Assembly: GCF_007845675.1 (NCBI RefSeq)
Contig: NZ_VOBR01000007.1
Coordinates: forward strand, 306,283-370,282
From: Lentzea tibetensis
Lineage (GTDB): Bacteria > Actinomycetota > Actinomycetes > Mycobacteriales > Pseudonocardiaceae
DNA: 64,000 nt
Direction of reading: 5' to 3'
Shown here: positions 63,659 to 64,000 of the stretch, piece after piece
How positions within the stretch are numbered: position 1 is the first letter of the stretch
Layout of the letters: each line of letters opens with the position of its first letter
The notes under the pieces: model-generated
Told to the model about the DNA's origin: nothing
Databases searched by the model: none
What the model saw: the letters and a program-made list of their open reading frames with translations, nothing else
Made by a program: the position numbers and the translations under genes

Positions 63659-63791
63659 GGGACCCCCCGATTTGGAGGTCGAAACACCCGTGCTGTAAGT
63701 TTCTCTCTGCCAGCGCGGAACGGGCCGGAAAACAACCGGAACGAGCGGGGCAAAGCCCAAAGAGAAGCGCCAAGCAGGACCGGCCGCTGAT
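63659..63791. other. Spacer upstream of the rRNA promoter
   Basis: The 133 bases between the reductase stop and the rRNA promoter have lower GC than the surroundings and hold no gene. Additional rRNA promoters may lie here, but I could not single one out. Confidence 0.4.
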
Positions 63792-63821
63792 TTGACAAGG
63801 GCCTGAAACACCAAATAAGCT
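63792..63821 (+). promoter_or_regulatory. Ribosomal RNA operon promoter
   Basis: TTGACA (63792-63797) and TAAGCT (63816-63821) are spaced by 18 bases, close to the actinobacterial rRNA promoter form. The position, about 60 bases before the antitermination box, supports it. Confidence 0.7.
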
Positions 63822-64000
63822 TCAAACACACAAGCCCCGGAAGTAAGTCAGCGTAAAGCTGATGTGACTGCGGTGAGCGCGTGTTCTTTGAGAACTCAAC
63901 AGCGTGCCGAAACACAGCCAGTAATATGAACCTCGTCAAGAGGTTCCTTTGAGTAATTTAGATTGATGCCAGACATATTCCGTCTGGAGCGATCAAACCA
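63822..64000 (+). other. rrn: rRNA operon leader (antitermination and processing signals); 16S lies beyond the window
   Basis: The leader contains the actinobacterial box TGTTCTTTGAGAACTCAA (63882-63899), a hairpin AACCTC/GAGGTT (63929-63945), a second CTTTGAGTAA-like box near 63947, and a hairpin CCAGAC/GTCTGG (63969-63987). These are nut-like antitermination and RNase processing elements found just before 16S rRNA. The 16S gene itself is not in the window. Confidence 0.85.

Overview
The window is about 70% GC, uses GTG and TTG starts freely, and has many 1-4 base gene overlaps. It carries a Cvn-type conservon, OpcA, MptB, a SufRBDCSUT operon with a Rieske gene, a deazaflavin (F420)-dependent reductase and DUF574 methyltransferases, so it is an actinobacterial chromosome. 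The gene order resembles Pseudonocardiaceae (Lentzea/Saccharothrix/Actinosynnema-like); that placement is inference from gene content, not a database match.

Layout. 1-3273: the end of a receiver-domain gene facing a large LacI-like sensor/histidine kinase/receiver hybrid. 3358-11594 (minus): a tight operon tkt-tal-pgi-zwf-opcA-pgl covering the pentose phosphate pathway plus glucose-6-phosphate isomerase; the hybrid kinase lies just downstream on the same strand. 11826-12749: ctaB (heme O synthase). 12750-13555: a long perfect-armed palindrome followed by a 30-bp tandem array. 13556-15915 (minus): an unrecognised operon of a two-helix membrane protein, a cupin and an HD phosphohydrolase-like protein. 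16105-23065: FKBP lipoprotein, quinone oxidoreductase, DUF885 hydrolase, an ATP-grasp pair, a secreted double-psi beta-barrel protein, and an acetate-type symporter with its DUF485 partner. 23350-27698: a conservon (sensor kinase, roadblock, DUF742, small GTPase-like), preceded by a candidate 12-codon leader ORF. 27711-28248: a second copy of the palindrome/tandem element. 28293-31408: secreted GH27 and GH105 enzymes sharing CBM35 domains. 31565-33145: GbsR/MarR-like regulator and ankyrin protein. 33176-37992 (minus): ctaA, an epimerase/MurG-like pair and an ABC-2 exporter. 38129-46118: DUF998 protein, transporter-glycosyltransferase fusion, giant patatin (DUF3376), lipoprotein, secreted trypsin-like protease. 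46238-54463: mptB and, divergently, the complete suf operon behind a CAAC-N6-GTTG palindrome that matches the SufR operator. 54529-58275: CBS protein and a compact terpenoid cluster (class II cyclase, P450, UbiA-family enzyme). 58272-63658: DUF574 methyltransferase, YbdK-like ligase, degenerate EAL/CBS/GGDEF protein, lycopene cyclase, Ddn-like reductase. 63660-64000: promoter and leader of an rRNA operon; the 16S gene lies just beyond the window.

Functional links. The order pgl-opcA-zwf-tal-tkt / ctaB / qor / ctaA-ABC permease-ABC ATPase / mptB / sufR-sufB-D-C-S-U-T is the backbone known from Mycobacterium tuberculosis (Rv1445c-Rv1466). Here it is interrupted by lineage-specific blocks (about 13-16 kb, 17.7-33 kb, 34-36 kb and 38-46 kb), which hold most of the unusual material. 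The best candidates for something undescribed are the two-copy palindrome plus 30-bp array element with compensatory arm changes, the membrane/cupin/HD operon, and the cyclase-P450-UbiA terpenoid cluster.
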